Shown here: positions 45,646 to 54,333 of the stretch, piece after piece
Layout of the letters: each line of letters opens with the position of its first letter
How positions within the stretch are numbered: the first letter of the stretch is position 1
DNA from: Bacteroidetes bacterium UBA4414
Lineage (GTDB): Bacteria; Bacteroidota; Bacteroidia; Chitinophagales; Chitinophagaceae
Assembly (NCBI GenBank): GCA_002389765.1
Contig: DGQM01000018.1
Location: forward strand, 27,049-91,048
Reading direction: 5' to 3'
Length of the DNA stretch: 64,000 nt
Made by a program: the position numbers and the translations under genes
Notes under the pieces: generated by a model
The model's input: only the letters and a program-made list of their open reading frames with translations
Database searches by the model: none
What the model was told of the DNA's origin: nothing

Positions 45646-46561
45646 TCGCTTTCAAATTCCGCTGTACCCCACTCCACTTCGTTCGTTTCATAGGAGAGTT
45701 TTTAAAGGCTTTCTTAAAAGCATCTTCACTCATGGCCTCCCATTCTGCAAGCGATAAATTCAGGATTTCTGGTATCGGTGTAAAGTGTGATTCTGTATTG
45801 GGTTTTGAAAACCTGTTCCACGGGCATACATCCTGACATGCGTCGCAACCAAACATCCACCCATCCATCTTACCTTCAAAGCCTTGCGGCATTAAGGCAT
45901 CTTTTAATTCAATAGTCAGGTAAGAGATACATTTACTACCATCCACAATACTTGGTGATACAATAGCCTCTGTAGGGCATGCGTCTATACACTTTCTGCA
46001 TGTACCGCAATAGTCGGTACTGAATGGTGCATCAGCTTCCAGCTCAAGGTCTGTAATCAGCGTAGCTATAAAAAAGAAAGAACCCGAATGTTTAGTGAGC
46101 AGGTTGCCATTCTTACCAACCCAGCCAAGCCCGCTACGCACAGCCCAGCTACGTTCCAGCACAGGTGCACTATCTACAAAGCCTCGCCCATCTACCTCAC
46201 CAATATTGGCTTTAATAAATGCCAGTAGATTGTTCAGTTTTTCGCGTATCACATAGTGATAGTCGGTACCATAAGCATACTTGGCTATTTTGGGCGCATC
46301 GACCTGTTGTTTTTCTTCGGGGTAATAATTGAGTAGGAGTGTAATAACAGACTTTGCCCCCGGCACCAGTTTGCGTGGGTCTGTCCGCATGTCAAAATGA
46401 TTTTCCATGTACTGCATCGTACCATGAAACCCATTCTTCAGCCAGCTTTCCAATCTACGCGCATCATCATCCAATTGTGTAGCCGCAGCAATACCACAGG
46501 CATCAAAACCCATTCTGCGGGCTTCCTCCTTTATCAGTATGCTATGTTGTGCTGCCTGCAT
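45635..46561 (-). CDS. queG: Epoxyqueuosine reductase QueG
   Basis: This enzyme reduces epoxyqueuosine to queuosine in tRNA anticodons (position 34), using cobalamin and two 4Fe-4S clusters. The 308-residue length is usual. The cluster motifs are CGTCRKCIDACPTEAI and CDACQDVCPW; the N-terminal part has KSVITLLLNYYPEE and the active-site region VDSAPVLERSWAVRSGLGW. It is the last gene of a minus-strand run in which each gene overlaps the next (yigZ by 20 nt). Confidence 0.96.
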   Translation of the reverse strand: MQAAQHSILIKEEARRMGFDACGIAAATQLDDDARRLESWLKNGFHGTMQYMENHFDMRTDPRKLVPGAKSVITLLLNYYPEEKQQVDAPKIAKYAYGTDYHYVIREKLNNLLAFIKANIGEVDGRGFVDSAPVLERSWAVRSGLGWVGKNGNLLTKHSGSFFFIATLITDLELEADAPFSTDYCGTCRKCIDACPTEAIVSPSIVDGSKCISYLTIELKDALMPQGFEGKMDGWMFGCDACQDVCPWNRFSKPNTESHFTPIPEILNLSLAEWEAMSEDAFKKAFKNSPMKRTKWSGVQRNLKAIRH

Positions 46562-47165
46562 CAGATTGTTTTACTTCTACACCCCTAATTTCCGAAAGCT
46601 TTGCGATATATGTATCTGCATGCGGCTTAGGTATTCCAGCATGCACTACACAAAACAGTTGCAGGTCTTGCTTGTATACAGTAGCCTCGCATTGGCGCAA
46701 CAAGTACATCACCTCTCCCATTACAGGATAGTCAAACTGTATCTCTACACGTTGCTCTATCCATTTTTCAATTAGCACCGCTTGTTGCAGTGCGTCTTGC
46801 GTAGCTGTCTTATAGGCATTTATCAGCCCTGGCACGCCCAGCAGTGTACCACCAAAATAGCGCACCACCACCACAAGCACATTGGTAATACCGGCACTAT
46901 CTATCTGTCCCAGTATGGGCTTGCCCGCACTACCCGATGGTTCACCATCGTCATTGGTACGGTATTGCAACCCATCTGTACCTATCCTGTATGCATAGCA
47001 ATGATGCACGGCCTTAGGATGTTCTTTCTTCAGTAATTGCAACTTCACCTTCACATCTTCTGCACTGCCCACGGGATATGCGTATGCAAGGAACTTACTA
47101 CCTCTGTCTTTAAACTCAGCAGTAGTAGCTCCTTCAGGTGTTTTATATTTAAAATTATCAGCCAT
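46542..47165 (-). CDS. YigZ/IMPACT-family protein
   Basis: This 207-residue protein has the IMPACT N-terminal domain: TTAEFKDRGSKFLAYAYPV, VHHCYAYRIG, NDDGEPSGSAGKPILGQI and NVLVVVVRYFGGTLLGVPGL, followed by the short C-terminal alpha/beta domain. In bacteria its role is unclear; the eukaryotic homologue affects translation control. It overlaps queG by 20 bases and the transporter gene by eight bases, so the run ribD-eamA-yigZ-queG is a coupled operon. Confidence 0.92.
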   Translation of the reverse strand: MADNFKYKTPEGATTAEFKDRGSKFLAYAYPVGSAEDVKVKLQLLKKEHPKAVHHCYAYRIGTDGLQYRTNDDGEPSGSAGKPILGQIDSAGITNVLVVVVRYFGGTLLGVPGLINAYKTATQDALQQAVLIEKWIEQRVEIQFDYPVMGEVMYLLRQCEATVYKQDLQLFCVVHAGIPKPHADTYIAKLSEIRGVEVKQSDAGSTT

Positions 47166-48027
47166 TATGCCACGCTATCAATATGATGGAAACTATTGCC
47201 AGCAACAAGCCCGCAAGGCGTTGCTTCGTCAGCCTCTCTTTTAAAAATAACAATGCAGCCAATGCACTCAGCAACACAATACCAATATTATTCAGTGCAA
47301 TGGCTATACTACTCTGCATGCTTTTGTCATTCAGCATGCGTATCAGGTAGTAGATAGAAAAATAATTGGGGACACCCAATATTACCCCTGCTATAATATT
47401 CCTGTAGTGCAGTTGTATCTTTTTAGCCGCTGCCGATATCAACACCAGCACTACACCAATACTTGCCGCTACAGCAAACACATGTATCGGGAACACTGCC
47501 TGTTGTTTTACCTCTTGCAGATGATGATGCTCTACATATTTGGTAATACTATCGAGCGTACCGCTAAACAGGAACAACAATGCAGGCAGCAACATGCCAT
47601 GCTTAGCACTGTGCTCATCTTTATTATTTACAGACAAATACACTGCGGGAAAAGCCAGTGCAATGCCTACAATATTTATCACGCTCAATCTTTCTCCATA
47701 CAAGACAACTGCAGCTACAACAGGTATCACCAGCGATAGCTTATTAGCTACCGATGCAGTAGCCACACCATAGTTGCGGGTACAGTAGGCTATAAAATTG
47801 AACAGGCTAATGTACATTGCTCCCATAGCCAATGCCCAGCCAAACCACGGCTGCGCAATACTTTTGTTACTTATAGGAAACTCTCCCAGAAACAAACTAC
47901 CCGTTACCACACAAGTAATGTAGTTGACAACAATAGCCTGCAACGTATCAACCTTGTATTTAGGAAATAACTTAAAGAGAATAAACAACACTGCATTTAG
48001 CAGTACCGTCAGCAGCAGGTACATCAT
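47158..48027 (-). CDS. EamA/DMT-type membrane transporter
   Basis: This 289-residue protein has about ten membrane segments in two EamA-like repeats: GSLFLGEFPIS ... LIVVVAAVVLYGERLSVINIVGIALAFPAVYLSV and, in the second half, ALNNIGIVLLSALAALLFLKERLTKQRLAGLLLAIVSIILIAW (cores VVLYGERLSVINIVGIAL and LLFLKERLTKQRLAGLLL). The substrate is unknown. Its start overlaps the stop of ribD in ATGA, which suggests that it could serve riboflavin or precursor transport, but this is inference from position only. Confidence 0.88.
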   Translation of the reverse strand: MMYLLLTVLLNAVLFILFKLFPKYKVDTLQAIVVNYITCVVTGSLFLGEFPISNKSIAQPWFGWALAMGAMYISLFNFIAYCTRNYGVATASVANKLSLVIPVVAAVVLYGERLSVINIVGIALAFPAVYLSVNNKDEHSAKHGMLLPALLFLFSGTLDSITKYVEHHHLQEVKQQAVFPIHVFAVAASIGVVLVLISAAAKKIQLHYRNIIAGVILGVPNYFSIYYLIRMLNDKSMQSSIAIALNNIGIVLLSALAALLFLKERLTKQRLAGLLLAIVSIILIAWHNG

Positions 48028-49094
48028 AAGCCCATCCCCTCCGCATACGGATATTTGCTATCGCTGTTTATATATACTTGCAGTATATCTTCTGCTAATG
48101 CAGTTTCAAATGCAGCCTCAGCATTACTCAGCACAGGTGCTGCAATACCGTGTTCTATTACTTTATCGCCTGTTATCACACGTGCTTCATCCCACAATCC
48201 TTTTGCTATAAAAGCATTCAGCAACTTCGCTCCACCTTCTACTATCAGCGATTGCACTTTAGCATCATACAATCGTTGCAATATATTTTCCAACAGATGC
48301 TCATCAAATTCCAGCTTTATGTATTGCAGGTTATCACCCTCCTCTGCTTTCATATCATTCACTATCCACGTATATGTTTCCTTATTAAAGAGCTTCAGAT
48401 TACTAGGTAGTATCAGCGAGCGATCTATTACTATACGCAACGGACTCTTCCCTTCCCACAGTCTTGCTGTCAGTTGCGGGTCATCTGCCAATGCAGTATT
48501 CGTCCCCACCATAATAGCGTCTTCTTCCGTACGCCATTTGTGTACAATACTACTGCTATACGCATTGCTTATCTGGTAACGCCTGTTGCCATACGGCGCA
48601 AATATGCCATTGGCAGACTGTGCCCATTTCAATATGATATACGGACGTTTATTTTCCTGCACACAGAAGAAACGACGATTCAGCCATCGGCCTTCTTTAT
48701 CTAATACACCTGTAGCAGTCTTAATATTGTTATCATGTAATATCTGCATACCCCGTCCGCCTACTTTTTCAAACGGATCGGGGTTGCACACTATCACTTC
48801 TTTTACTTTTTCCTTCACCAATCTTTCTGCACATGGCGGTGTTTTGCCATGATGCGCGCATGGCTCAAGGCTCACATACATAGTACTTTCGGCTATCAGG
48901 TGCTTATCTGCATCTGCAACACTATCTATACAATTCACCTCGGCATGTGCCTTACCATATTCACGATGCCAGCCCTCTCCTATTATACGACCGTCATGCA
49001 CCAACACAGCACCAACCATGGGGTTGGGCGATACTTGGCCCCTACCCATCTCTGCCAATTGCAGACAGCGGCGCATATACATTTCGTGCATCAT
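48024..49094 (-). CDS. ribD: Riboflavin biosynthesis protein RibD (deaminase/reductase)
   Basis: This bifunctional enzyme carries out the second and third steps of riboflavin synthesis. The 356-residue protein has the N-terminal cytidine-deaminase-like domain with the zinc ligands in KAHAEVNCID and SLEPCAHHGKTPPCAERL, then the C-terminal reductase domain (PYIILKWAQSANGIFA, EDAIMVGTNTALADDPQLTAR). It heads the overlapping operon with eamA, yigZ and queG. No riboflavin (FMN) riboswitch is visible in the 62-nt spacer before it. Other rib genes are absent from the window. Confidence 0.96.
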   Translation of the reverse strand: MMHEMYMRRCLQLAEMGRGQVSPNPMVGAVLVHDGRIIGEGWHREYGKAHAEVNCIDSVADADKHLIAESTMYVSLEPCAHHGKTPPCAERLVKEKVKEVIVCNPDPFEKVGGRGMQILHDNNIKTATGVLDKEGRWLNRRFFCVQENKRPYIILKWAQSANGIFAPYGNRRYQISNAYSSSIVHKWRTEEDAIMVGTNTALADDPQLTARLWEGKSPLRIVIDRSLILPSNLKLFNKETYTWIVNDMKAEEGDNLQYIKLEFDEHLLENILQRLYDAKVQSLIVEGGAKLLNAFIAKGLWDEARVITGDKVIEHGIAAPVLSNAEAAFETALAEDILQVYINSDSKYPYAEGMGL

Positions 49095-49118
49095 GGCTGC
49101 AAAGATATTCTAAATTAA

Positions 49119-49152
49119 TTGCCCGCTATTCTCTGCGCTTGGGGTATCTTTG
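49119..49152 (+). promoter_or_regulatory. Promoter of prmC (-33 TTG and -7 box)
   Basis: TTG (49119-49121) is followed after 23 nt by TATCTTTG (49145-49152), an exact TAnnTTTG match. The ATG at 49157 begins four bases after the box, so the expected transcript is leaderless. This is the one promoter in the window where a -33 TTG is also within the accepted spacing. Confidence 0.6.
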
Positions 49153-49156
49153 CCCG

Positions 49157-50014
49157 ATGCTCACATACGGACAGGCTTATTACGATTTGAAGAATGCACT
49201 ATTATCATTGTACGACGAAGGAGAGTCCGCAGCCATCGCCCATGCTATTATGGAGCACATCACAGACGCGGATAAATTAGAGCGTCTTACAGAAAAAGAC
49301 AGGCAATTTACTGAAGCACAGCAACAACAGTACACCGATACAAAGGAACTATTACTGAAAGCAACCCCTGTACAATACATTGTTGGCAAAACATGGTTTA
49401 TGAACCGTGAATTTATGGTAAATGATAGTGTACTGATACCTCGCCCTGAAACGGAAGAACTGGTTGATTGGGTAGTAAAAGATAATGCAGGCAAATCTCC
49501 TGCCATTATAGATATAGGTACCGGTAGTGGTTGCATTGCCGTTTCGCTAAAGCTCGATTTGCCACAATCAACCGTTACAGCTTGTGATGTTAGCAGCGGC
49601 GCTCTTTTGGTAGCACGCATGAATGCCAGCAACCTGAATGCAACTGTAGAAGTAAAACATATCGACTTCCTGAATCCTGAACAGGTAGCAACTTTAGACA
49701 AGTACGATATCATTGTTTCCAATCCGCCATATATACCCGAGAGCGACAAAGCAACAATACACTCCAATGTATTGAACCATGAACCACACGTGGCACTGTT
49801 TGTACCAACATCAGATGCGTTACTCTTCTACCGTATCATTGCCGACTTTGGCAAAACACACCTGAACGAAGACGGACTTATTTATTGCGAGCTGGACAGA
49901 GACTATTCTATGCAGGCCAAAGAACTGTTTGAGGCGATGGGCTATACCGATGTAGAAGTACGTAAAGACATGGCAGGCAATACCCGTATGCTGAAAGCTA
50001 TACTCAAAAAATAA
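49157..50014 (+). CDS. prmC: Peptide chain release factor N5-glutamine methyltransferase PrmC
   Basis: This enzyme methylates the GGQ glutamine of release factors. The 285-residue protein has the SAM loop IIDIGTGSGCIAVSLKLDLP and the catalytic NPPY in IIVSNPPYIPESDK, plus IPRPETEELVDWVV. The ATG at 49157 (MLTYGQAYYDLKNALLSL) is chosen because the frame upstream runs antisense over ribD and the promoter sits immediately before this codon. It is convergent with the PhaE-like gene. Confidence 0.95.
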   Translation: MLTYGQAYYDLKNALLSLYDEGESAAIAHAIMEHITDADKLERLTEKDRQFTEAQQQQYTDTKELLLKATPVQYIVGKTWFMNREFMVNDSVLIPRPETEELVDWVVKDNAGKSPAIIDIGTGSGCIAVSLKLDLPQSTVTACDVSSGALLVARMNASNLNATVEVKHIDFLNPEQVATLDKYDIIVSNPPYIPESDKATIHSNVLNHEPHVALFVPTSDALLFYRIIADFGKTHLNEDGLIYCELDRDYSMQAKELFEAMGYTDVEVRKDMAGNTRMLKAILKK

Positions 50015-50036
50015 GTCCTGCCACGAAGGCAGGACT
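50014..50036. terminator. Probable bidirectional terminator between prmC and the PhaE-like gene
   Basis: A 9-bp stem AGTCCTGCC/GGCAGGACT with an ACGAA loop starts at the prmC stop codon. The T tail on the plus strand is weak (CAGTTATT) and on the minus strand it is TATTTTTTG, which is stronger. Confidence 0.65.
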
Positions 50037-50070
50037 CAGTTATTAAACACTACAACAAACTATTCTTTAA

Positions 50071-51567
50071 TTAAGCTTTCTTGCTTTTGCTTTTAGCAGT
50101 TTCTTCTGCACCTTCAGTATCAGTAGCTTCCAGTTGTTTTTCCAGGTTGCGTACTTGCTTTTTCAGGTCGTAGATAGCTTTGTACATTTCGTCCATTTCG
50201 CTACGTGTAGCAACAGGCACAGCAACCAGCATTTTTTCCATTTGTGCTTCTACGTCTTTGCGCAGTTTCATTTGCAGCGCGCTCACTTCTGCCATCAGCT
50301 TGCTATACTCTTCGCTTTCAAACAAAGAAACATATACTTTATCGCTGATATTCAACCACTCTTGGTACAGCGCCATCATGTTGCTAACCTCTTCACCTTT
50401 CTGCATTTTAGCTGCAACGTTTTCAGCCAGGCTATCCATTACTTTCACACCTTGGTTGTATATCATGTATTGCATTTCTGCATTCTTGATATTATAAACC
50501 ATCATACGGTTTGCAATGTCGTTCCATTCCATCATAGATTTAGTATGTTGGTTAGGCGTCATCATTTTAGTAATAGGAGACATTGCGTTGTTCAGGTTGC
50601 TGTACCATGTGTTATAGCCATTCAGCATACCAGAGAACATATCAGATGTGTTAGGCATCATGTTGTTCATCATACCGCGCATTTGCTGATAGTTGCCCAT
50701 GCCCATTTGGTTCATCTGGCCCATACCTTTCTGCATCATTTCTGTCATGTTCTGCATGTACTGACGGCTTTGTTCCGGCATAAAACCGAAGAACTTGTCC
50801 ATTACTTCTTTGTACATAGCAGGGTTCATGTATTGCTTGAACATTTCAGTATTGAATGTTTTTTCCTGGATAGACTTCATGAAAGGCATCCACATTTCAG
50901 CAAAACGACCGAAACCTTCAGTTACATTTACCATGTTGCGGTAAGCATCCTGTGTAGTACCGTTCTGCATGTTCTTTTGCATATCTGCAAAAGTGCTGTT
51001 CAACATTGTATAATATTGGTTGAAAACTGAAGTCCAGTTATCACTTGCTTTTTTCCATGTATCCATGCTGAATGGGTTGTTGTTCTGAAACTGATTTTGA
51101 AACTGGTTCATTGTATTGTTCCAGTTGTTCATCATGTTCATACCGTTCATCCAATTGTTCCAGTTTGCTGTTTGTGAATTCCACATATTGCTGAACTGTT
51201 CCATTGGGTTAGCAGCAGTAGCTTGTTGCTGTTGCGTAGCATTTTTCATGTAGTCCATGTTCATTTCCCACATTTGCTTAGCCCAACCCATTTGTGTATT
51301 GAACCAGTTTTGGTAAAACTCGTTCATTTTAGCCATGTTATCTTGTGCAGTTGCTGTGGCATTGTTTGCTTTATCGGTAGTTGCAGAGAATACAGATTTC
51401 TGACCATCCAGCCAGTTTTTGTACCACTCGCTACCCTTAGCTACAGTGTCATTCACCATTGCGTTGCCGTTTGCCAGCTTTTTAGTGTTTTCCACTACTG
51501 TATCTACAGCTTGTTTCTGTGCGTCCAGTACGCTTTCTACAAAGTTTTTGCTGTCTTGGTTAGCCAT
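50071..51567 (-). CDS. phaE: PhaE-like polyhydroxyalkanoate synthase subunit/granule protein
   Basis: This 498-residue protein has no signal or membrane segment. Residues about 60-200 are extremely rich in Asn, Gln, Met and Trp with phasin-like helices (MAKMNEFYQNWFNTQMGW). The C-terminal part, with VPVATRSEMDEMYKAIYDLK, corresponds to the typical PhaE ending (TRxEVDE..IxELK), the subunit of class III synthases. It is longer than usual PhaE (about 360) because of the repetitive middle. No phaC gene is adjacent; the divergent neighbour is a PhaJ-like hydratase. The call as PhaE-like is good, but the function as synthase subunit versus granule coat (phasin) is open. Confidence 0.78.
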   Translation of the reverse strand: MANQDSKNFVESVLDAQKQAVDTVVENTKKLANGNAMVNDTVAKGSEWYKNWLDGQKSVFSATTDKANNATATAQDNMAKMNEFYQNWFNTQMGWAKQMWEMNMDYMKNATQQQQATAANPMEQFSNMWNSQTANWNNWMNGMNMMNNWNNTMNQFQNQFQNNNPFSMDTWKKASDNWTSVFNQYYTMLNSTFADMQKNMQNGTTQDAYRNMVNVTEGFGRFAEMWMPFMKSIQEKTFNTEMFKQYMNPAMYKEVMDKFFGFMPEQSRQYMQNMTEMMQKGMGQMNQMGMGNYQQMRGMMNNMMPNTSDMFSGMLNGYNTWYSNLNNAMSPITKMMTPNQHTKSMMEWNDIANRMMVYNIKNAEMQYMIYNQGVKVMDSLAENVAAKMQKGEEVSNMMALYQEWLNISDKVYVSLFESEEYSKLMAEVSALQMKLRKDVEAQMEKMLVAVPVATRSEMDEMYKAIYDLKKQVRNLEKQLEATDTEGAEETAKSKSKKA

Positions 51568-51701
51568 AGTTTAAGTTTTATAACTATTATAAAAATTGTT
51601 TCGTTATTTATGTTGCACAAAAGAAAAACTCCTATATTAGCAATCCGTTACCTCTCTATTATTCTTTCTGCACCTTTTTCTCCAAGTTCCTTTTGGCGGC
51701 G

Positions 51702-51709
51702 CAAAGGTA
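51702..51709 (-). promoter_or_regulatory. Promoter -7 box of the PhaE-like gene
   Basis: TACCTTTG on the minus strand, exact TAnnTTTG match, extended as TACCTTTGCGCCGC. The expected RNA start near 51697 would give a leader of about 130 nt. Confidence 0.5.
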
Positions 51710-51756
51710 TGTGTTTCCTATTAAAAAAATGTACATTTTAGCGGAAAATATCCCCT

Positions 51757-51770
51757 GAATTAATTCTACA
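51757..51770. promoter_or_regulatory. Palindrome-containing motif shared with the phaB upstream region
   Basis: GAATTAATTCTACA is identical to 19456-19469; its core GAATTAATTC is a perfect 10-nt palindrome. It lies 190 nt from the PhaE-like start and 130 nt before the PhaJ-like start. Confidence 0.4.
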
Positions 51771-51899
51771 AGCTGTGGATTTCTCACCAAATCAGCCACT
51801 CTAGAGGTTATCAGCCAAATGTTAATATTTTATTTTTTTTGAAATTATCTCCCTTTTTTCAAATTTCTACTATCTTAAGAAGGTTAAAACGACATTTTT

Positions 51900-52310
51900 A
51901 TGCTAAAAGTAGGAGACGAATTCCGCCACAAGTTCAGTTACACACAAGACGATGTAGATACGTATGCACGCGTTAGCGGCGACGTAAATCCGCTGCACAT
52001 TGATGCAGAAGCCGGCAAAGCAAGCATGTTTGGCCGCAACATTATACACGGCTTCCTGGGTGCCAGTGTTTTCACAAAAATATTCGGTGCGCTGTGGTAT
52101 GCAGATGGCCATGTTTATATGAGCCAGAGTATGAAGTGGATGAAACCAATGTTTGTAGATACGGAATACGAAGCGGTGATTACAGTAAAAGAAATCGTTG
52201 CAGAGAAAAACCGTATCCTGTACGATTGCGCAGTATATGAAGTAAGCACAGGCGATAAAACAATTGCAGGTGAAGCATTGCTGCTGAACAAGAAACAGTA
52301 TGTGTGGTAA
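51900..52310 (+). CDS. phaJ: MaoC-like (R)-specific enoyl-CoA hydratase (PhaJ-like)
   Basis: This 136-residue single-hotdog protein has the hydratase-2 motif: DDVDTYARVSGDVNPLHIDAE, in which the Asp and His of GDVNPLHID are the catalytic pair, followed by FGRNIIHGFLGASVFTKIFG. It would hydrate trans-enoyl-CoA to (R)-3-hydroxyacyl-CoA, linking fatty-acid oxidation to polyhydroxyalkanoate precursors. The position opposite the PhaE-like gene supports this. The final Trp and stop codons are the start of the second copy of the palindromic repeat. Confidence 0.85.
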   Translation: MLKVGDEFRHKFSYTQDDVDTYARVSGDVNPLHIDAEAGKASMFGRNIIHGFLGASVFTKIFGALWYADGHVYMSQSMKWMKPMFVDTEYEAVITVKEIVAEKNRILYDCAVYEVSTGDKTIAGEALLLNKKQYVW

Positions 52311-52334
52311 CCCCCTCCGCCCCCTGAAAGGGAA
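52305..52334. repeat. Palindromic GC-rich intergenic repeat (half copy)
   Basis: Bases 52305-52328 are identical to 18888-18911, again starting with the Trp and stop codons of the preceding gene and followed by AGGGAAC. The right arm seen in the other copy is missing; a terminator hairpin follows instead. Confidence 0.75.
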
Positions 52335-52342
52335 CAATATTT

Positions 52343-52369
52343 AAAAGCACCTCGATTGAGGTGCTTTTT
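52343..52369 (+). terminator. Terminator of the PhaJ-like gene
   Basis: An 11-bp stem AAAAGCACCTC/GAGGTGCTTTT with a GATT loop and a following T. Confidence 0.85.
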
Positions 52370-52381
52370 GTATTTTCAATT

Positions 52382-52768
52382 ATGCCATCATTATTGTCTA
52401 ATAAAACCTTTCAAAGAGCTATATATATATCTGTACTGTTGACATGGTCTTACTTTTTATTAGCTGACGTTATAAATTGCCCTGTATGCAATAGCAGCAT
52501 TGGTATTTCATACGTGCTTTTATATACTCCCATTGCCATATTACTTTTATCACAATCGATATTTAACAATAGAATTCTATGGAGCGTAATTTTCACTTTG
52601 GGTTGTCTATTGCCCGGAATAATTATATCCATTGATTATTCACACTACAATAATTACAAACACAAAGCGGGGTATGATTGGCATTATTTCTTTGGCACTA
52701 TGGCTACCATTATTTTTACGCTATTTTTTATTCGCCTATTATATTCAATCAGGCCTCAAAAAAGCTAA
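52382..52768 (+). CDS. Small membrane protein of unknown function
   Basis: The ATG at 52382 gives 128 residues; an earlier in-frame GTG lies inside the terminator stem and is rejected. Four hydrophobic segments are visible (about residues 13-30, 44-60, 67-86, 101-121). A cysteine pair NCPVCNS lies between segments one and two. No family is recognised. Its base composition is more AT-rich than that of the flanking genes, and it has no conserved neighbour link, which may mean recent acquisition or weak constraint. Confidence 0.55.
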   Translation: MPSLLSNKTFQRAIYISVLLTWSYFLLADVINCPVCNSSIGISYVLLYTPIAILLLSQSIFNNRILWSVIFTLGCLLPGIIISIDYSHYNNYKHKAGYDWHYFFGTMATIIFTLFFIRLLYSIRPQKS

Positions 52769-52774
52769 CAAAAA

Positions 52775-52800
52775 AAACGCCCTGCGAATGCAGGGCGTTT
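52775..52800. terminator. Bidirectional terminator between the small membrane protein and fumC
   Basis: An 11-bp stem AAACGCCCTGC/GCAGGGCGTTT with a GAAT loop; A run on the left and Ts on the right. Confidence 0.88.
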
Positions 52801-52831
52801 TCAATAACTATTCAACAAGTCAACTAATCAA

Positions 52832-54232
52832 CTATTTGATTTCGCCAACCATATCTTCAGGGCGTACCCATTCGTCAAATTGTTCAGACGTTACATAACC
52901 CAAGTCTATCGCTGTTTGTTTCAGCGTTTTGCCTTGTTTGTGTGCAGTCTGTGCTATTTCAGCAGCTTTGTAGTAACCTATCTTCGTGTTCAGCGATGTT
53001 ACCAGCATCAGTGAGTTGTGCAGGTTTGCATCTATGTTTGCCTGTATTGGCTCTATACCTTCTGCACATTTGTCATTGAACGATATGCAACCATCACCTA
53101 TCAGGCGTGCGCTATGCAGGAAGTTGAATATCATTACCGGTTTAAACACATTCAGTTCAAAATGACCGTTAGAACCACCAACTGTTATAGCAACATCATT
53201 ACCCATTACCTGTGCCGCAATCATTGTCAACGCTTCACACTGTGTTGGGTTTACTTTACCCGGCATGATAGAAGAACCCGGTTCGTTATCAGGGATAAAG
53301 ATTTCGCCGATACCGCAACGTGGACCTGAGCTCAGCATACGGATATCGTTCGCTATTTTCATCAGGCTTACTGCTACTGTTTTCAGTGCACCGTGTGCTT
53401 CTACGATAGCATCGTGTGCTGCAAGGCTTTCAAATTTATTTTCTGCAGTAACAAATGGCAATCCTGTCAGTTTAGCAATATTACCTGCTACGTGTTCTGC
53501 ATATCCTTTTGGTGTATTGATACCCGTACCTACTGCTGTACCACCCAGTGCCAGTTCGCTCAGGTGAGCCAGTGTATTATTGATAGCACGCAAACCATGA
53601 TCCAATTGTGATACATAACCGCTTATTTCCTGTCCCAGTGTAAGCGGGGTTGCATCCATAAAGTGCGTACGGCCAATCTTTACGATATGCATGAATTCTT
53701 TCGCTTTCCTGTCCAGCGTGTCGCGCAGTTTTTTGATGCCGGGTATCGTTACATCTACCAGCATTTTATAGGCTGCAATGTGCATTGCTGTTGGGAACGT
53801 ATCGTTTGATGACTGCGATTTATTTACATCATCGTTCGGGTGAACGAATTTGTCTTTATCTGTCAGCTGACCACCATTGATAACGTGTGCACGATAAGCA
53901 ACCACTTCATTAACGTTCATGTTCGATTGTGTACCCGAACCTGTTTGCCATACTACCAGTGGAAACTCGTTGTCCAGTTTACCTTCCAATATCTCATCGC
54001 ACACCTGTCCTATCAGCGCAGATTTTTCTGCAGGCAATACACCCAGATCCGTATTGGTAAGTGCAGCAGCTTTTTTCAGGTAGGCAAATGCACGGATGAT
54101 TTCCTTCGGCATCTTGTTGATGTCCTGTGCAATTTTGAAGTTGTCGATAGAACGCTGTGTCTGCGCGCCGAAATAAGCATTAACGGGTACTTTCACTTCA
54201 CCCATCGTGTCTTTCTCAATACGGTATTCCAT
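52832..54232 (-). CDS. fumC: Class II fumarate hydratase FumC
   Basis: This enzyme interconverts fumarate and malate in the TCA cycle without an iron-sulfur cluster. The 466-residue protein has the signature [50 protein letters not shown] and the active-site segment [20 protein letters not shown]. Length is standard. It is a single-gene unit with an exact promoter box 42 nt upstream and a shared terminator downstream. Confidence 0.97.
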   Translation of the reverse strand: MEYRIEKDTMGEVKVPVNAYFGAQTQRSIDNFKIAQDINKMPKEIIRAFAYLKKAAALTNTDLGVLPAEKSALIGQVCDEILEGKLDNEFPLVVWQTGSGTQSNMNVNEVVAYRAHVINGGQLTDKDKFVHPNDDVNKSQSSNDTFPTAMHIAAYKMLVDVTIPGIKKLRDTLDRKAKEFMHIVKIGRTHFMDATPLTLGQEISGYVSQLDHGLRAINNTLAHLSELALGGTAVGTGINTPKGYAEHVAGNIAKLTGLPFVTAENKFESLAAHDAIVEAHGALKTVAVSLMKIANDIRMLSSGPRCGIGEIFIPDNEPGSSIMPGKVNPTQCEALTMIAAQVMGNDVAITVGGSNGHFELNVFKPVMIFNFLHSARLIGDGCISFNDKCAEGIEPIQANIDANLHNSLMLVTSLNTKIGYYKAAEIAQTAHKQGKTLKQTAIDLGYVTSEQFDEWVRPEDMVGEIK

Positions 54233-54273
54233 TATCTGATATATTTATAATATGTATGAAATAATTTGCGGTG

Positions 54274-54281
54274 CAAAGGTA
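54274..54281 (-). promoter_or_regulatory. Promoter -7 box of fumC
   Basis: TACCTTTG on the minus strand, exact TAnnTTTG match, extended as TACCTTTGCACCGC. It lies 41 nt before the fumC ATG. Confidence 0.6.
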
Positions 54282-54320
54282 TTAAATGAAGCGTTATGTG
54301 AAAGTGCATATTATTTATTT

Positions 54321-54328
54321 TAATTTTG
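54321..54328 (+). promoter_or_regulatory. Promoter-like -7 box before the di-haem peroxidase gene
   Basis: TAATTTTG, exact TAnnTTTG match, ends five bases before an in-frame GTG (54334) that starts a normal signal peptide. Confidence 0.45.
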
Positions 54329-54333
54329 CACTT

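Larger units (their letters stand above)
51568..51899. other. Divergent control region between the PhaE-like and PhaJ-like genes
   Basis: This 332-nt AT-rich spacer has no gene. It holds a minus-strand promoter box (51702-51709) for the PhaE-like gene, the 14-nt motif GAATTAATTCTACA (51757-51770) shared with the region upstream of the PhaB-type gene, and a weak inverted repeat TTTGAAA/TTTCAAA at 51838-51863. A plus-strand box for the hydratase gene is not clear. Confidence 0.6.

Noticed and set aside
48947..49156. N-terminal extension of prmC
   Set aside because: The frame runs antisense over ribD, does not resemble PrmC, and precedes the promoter box.
48995..49156. FMN riboswitch upstream of ribD
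   Set aside because: The spacer is only 62 nt long, overlapped by the prmC promoter, and lacks the conserved riboswitch pieces.
50134..51030. 298-codon open frame antisense to the PhaE-like gene
   Set aside because: Its His/Phe-rich composition is what the complement of a Met/Asn/Gln-rich gene gives; no independent signal.
52361..52381. GTG start for the small membrane protein
   Set aside because: The codon lies within the stem of the preceding terminator; the ATG at 52382 follows it.
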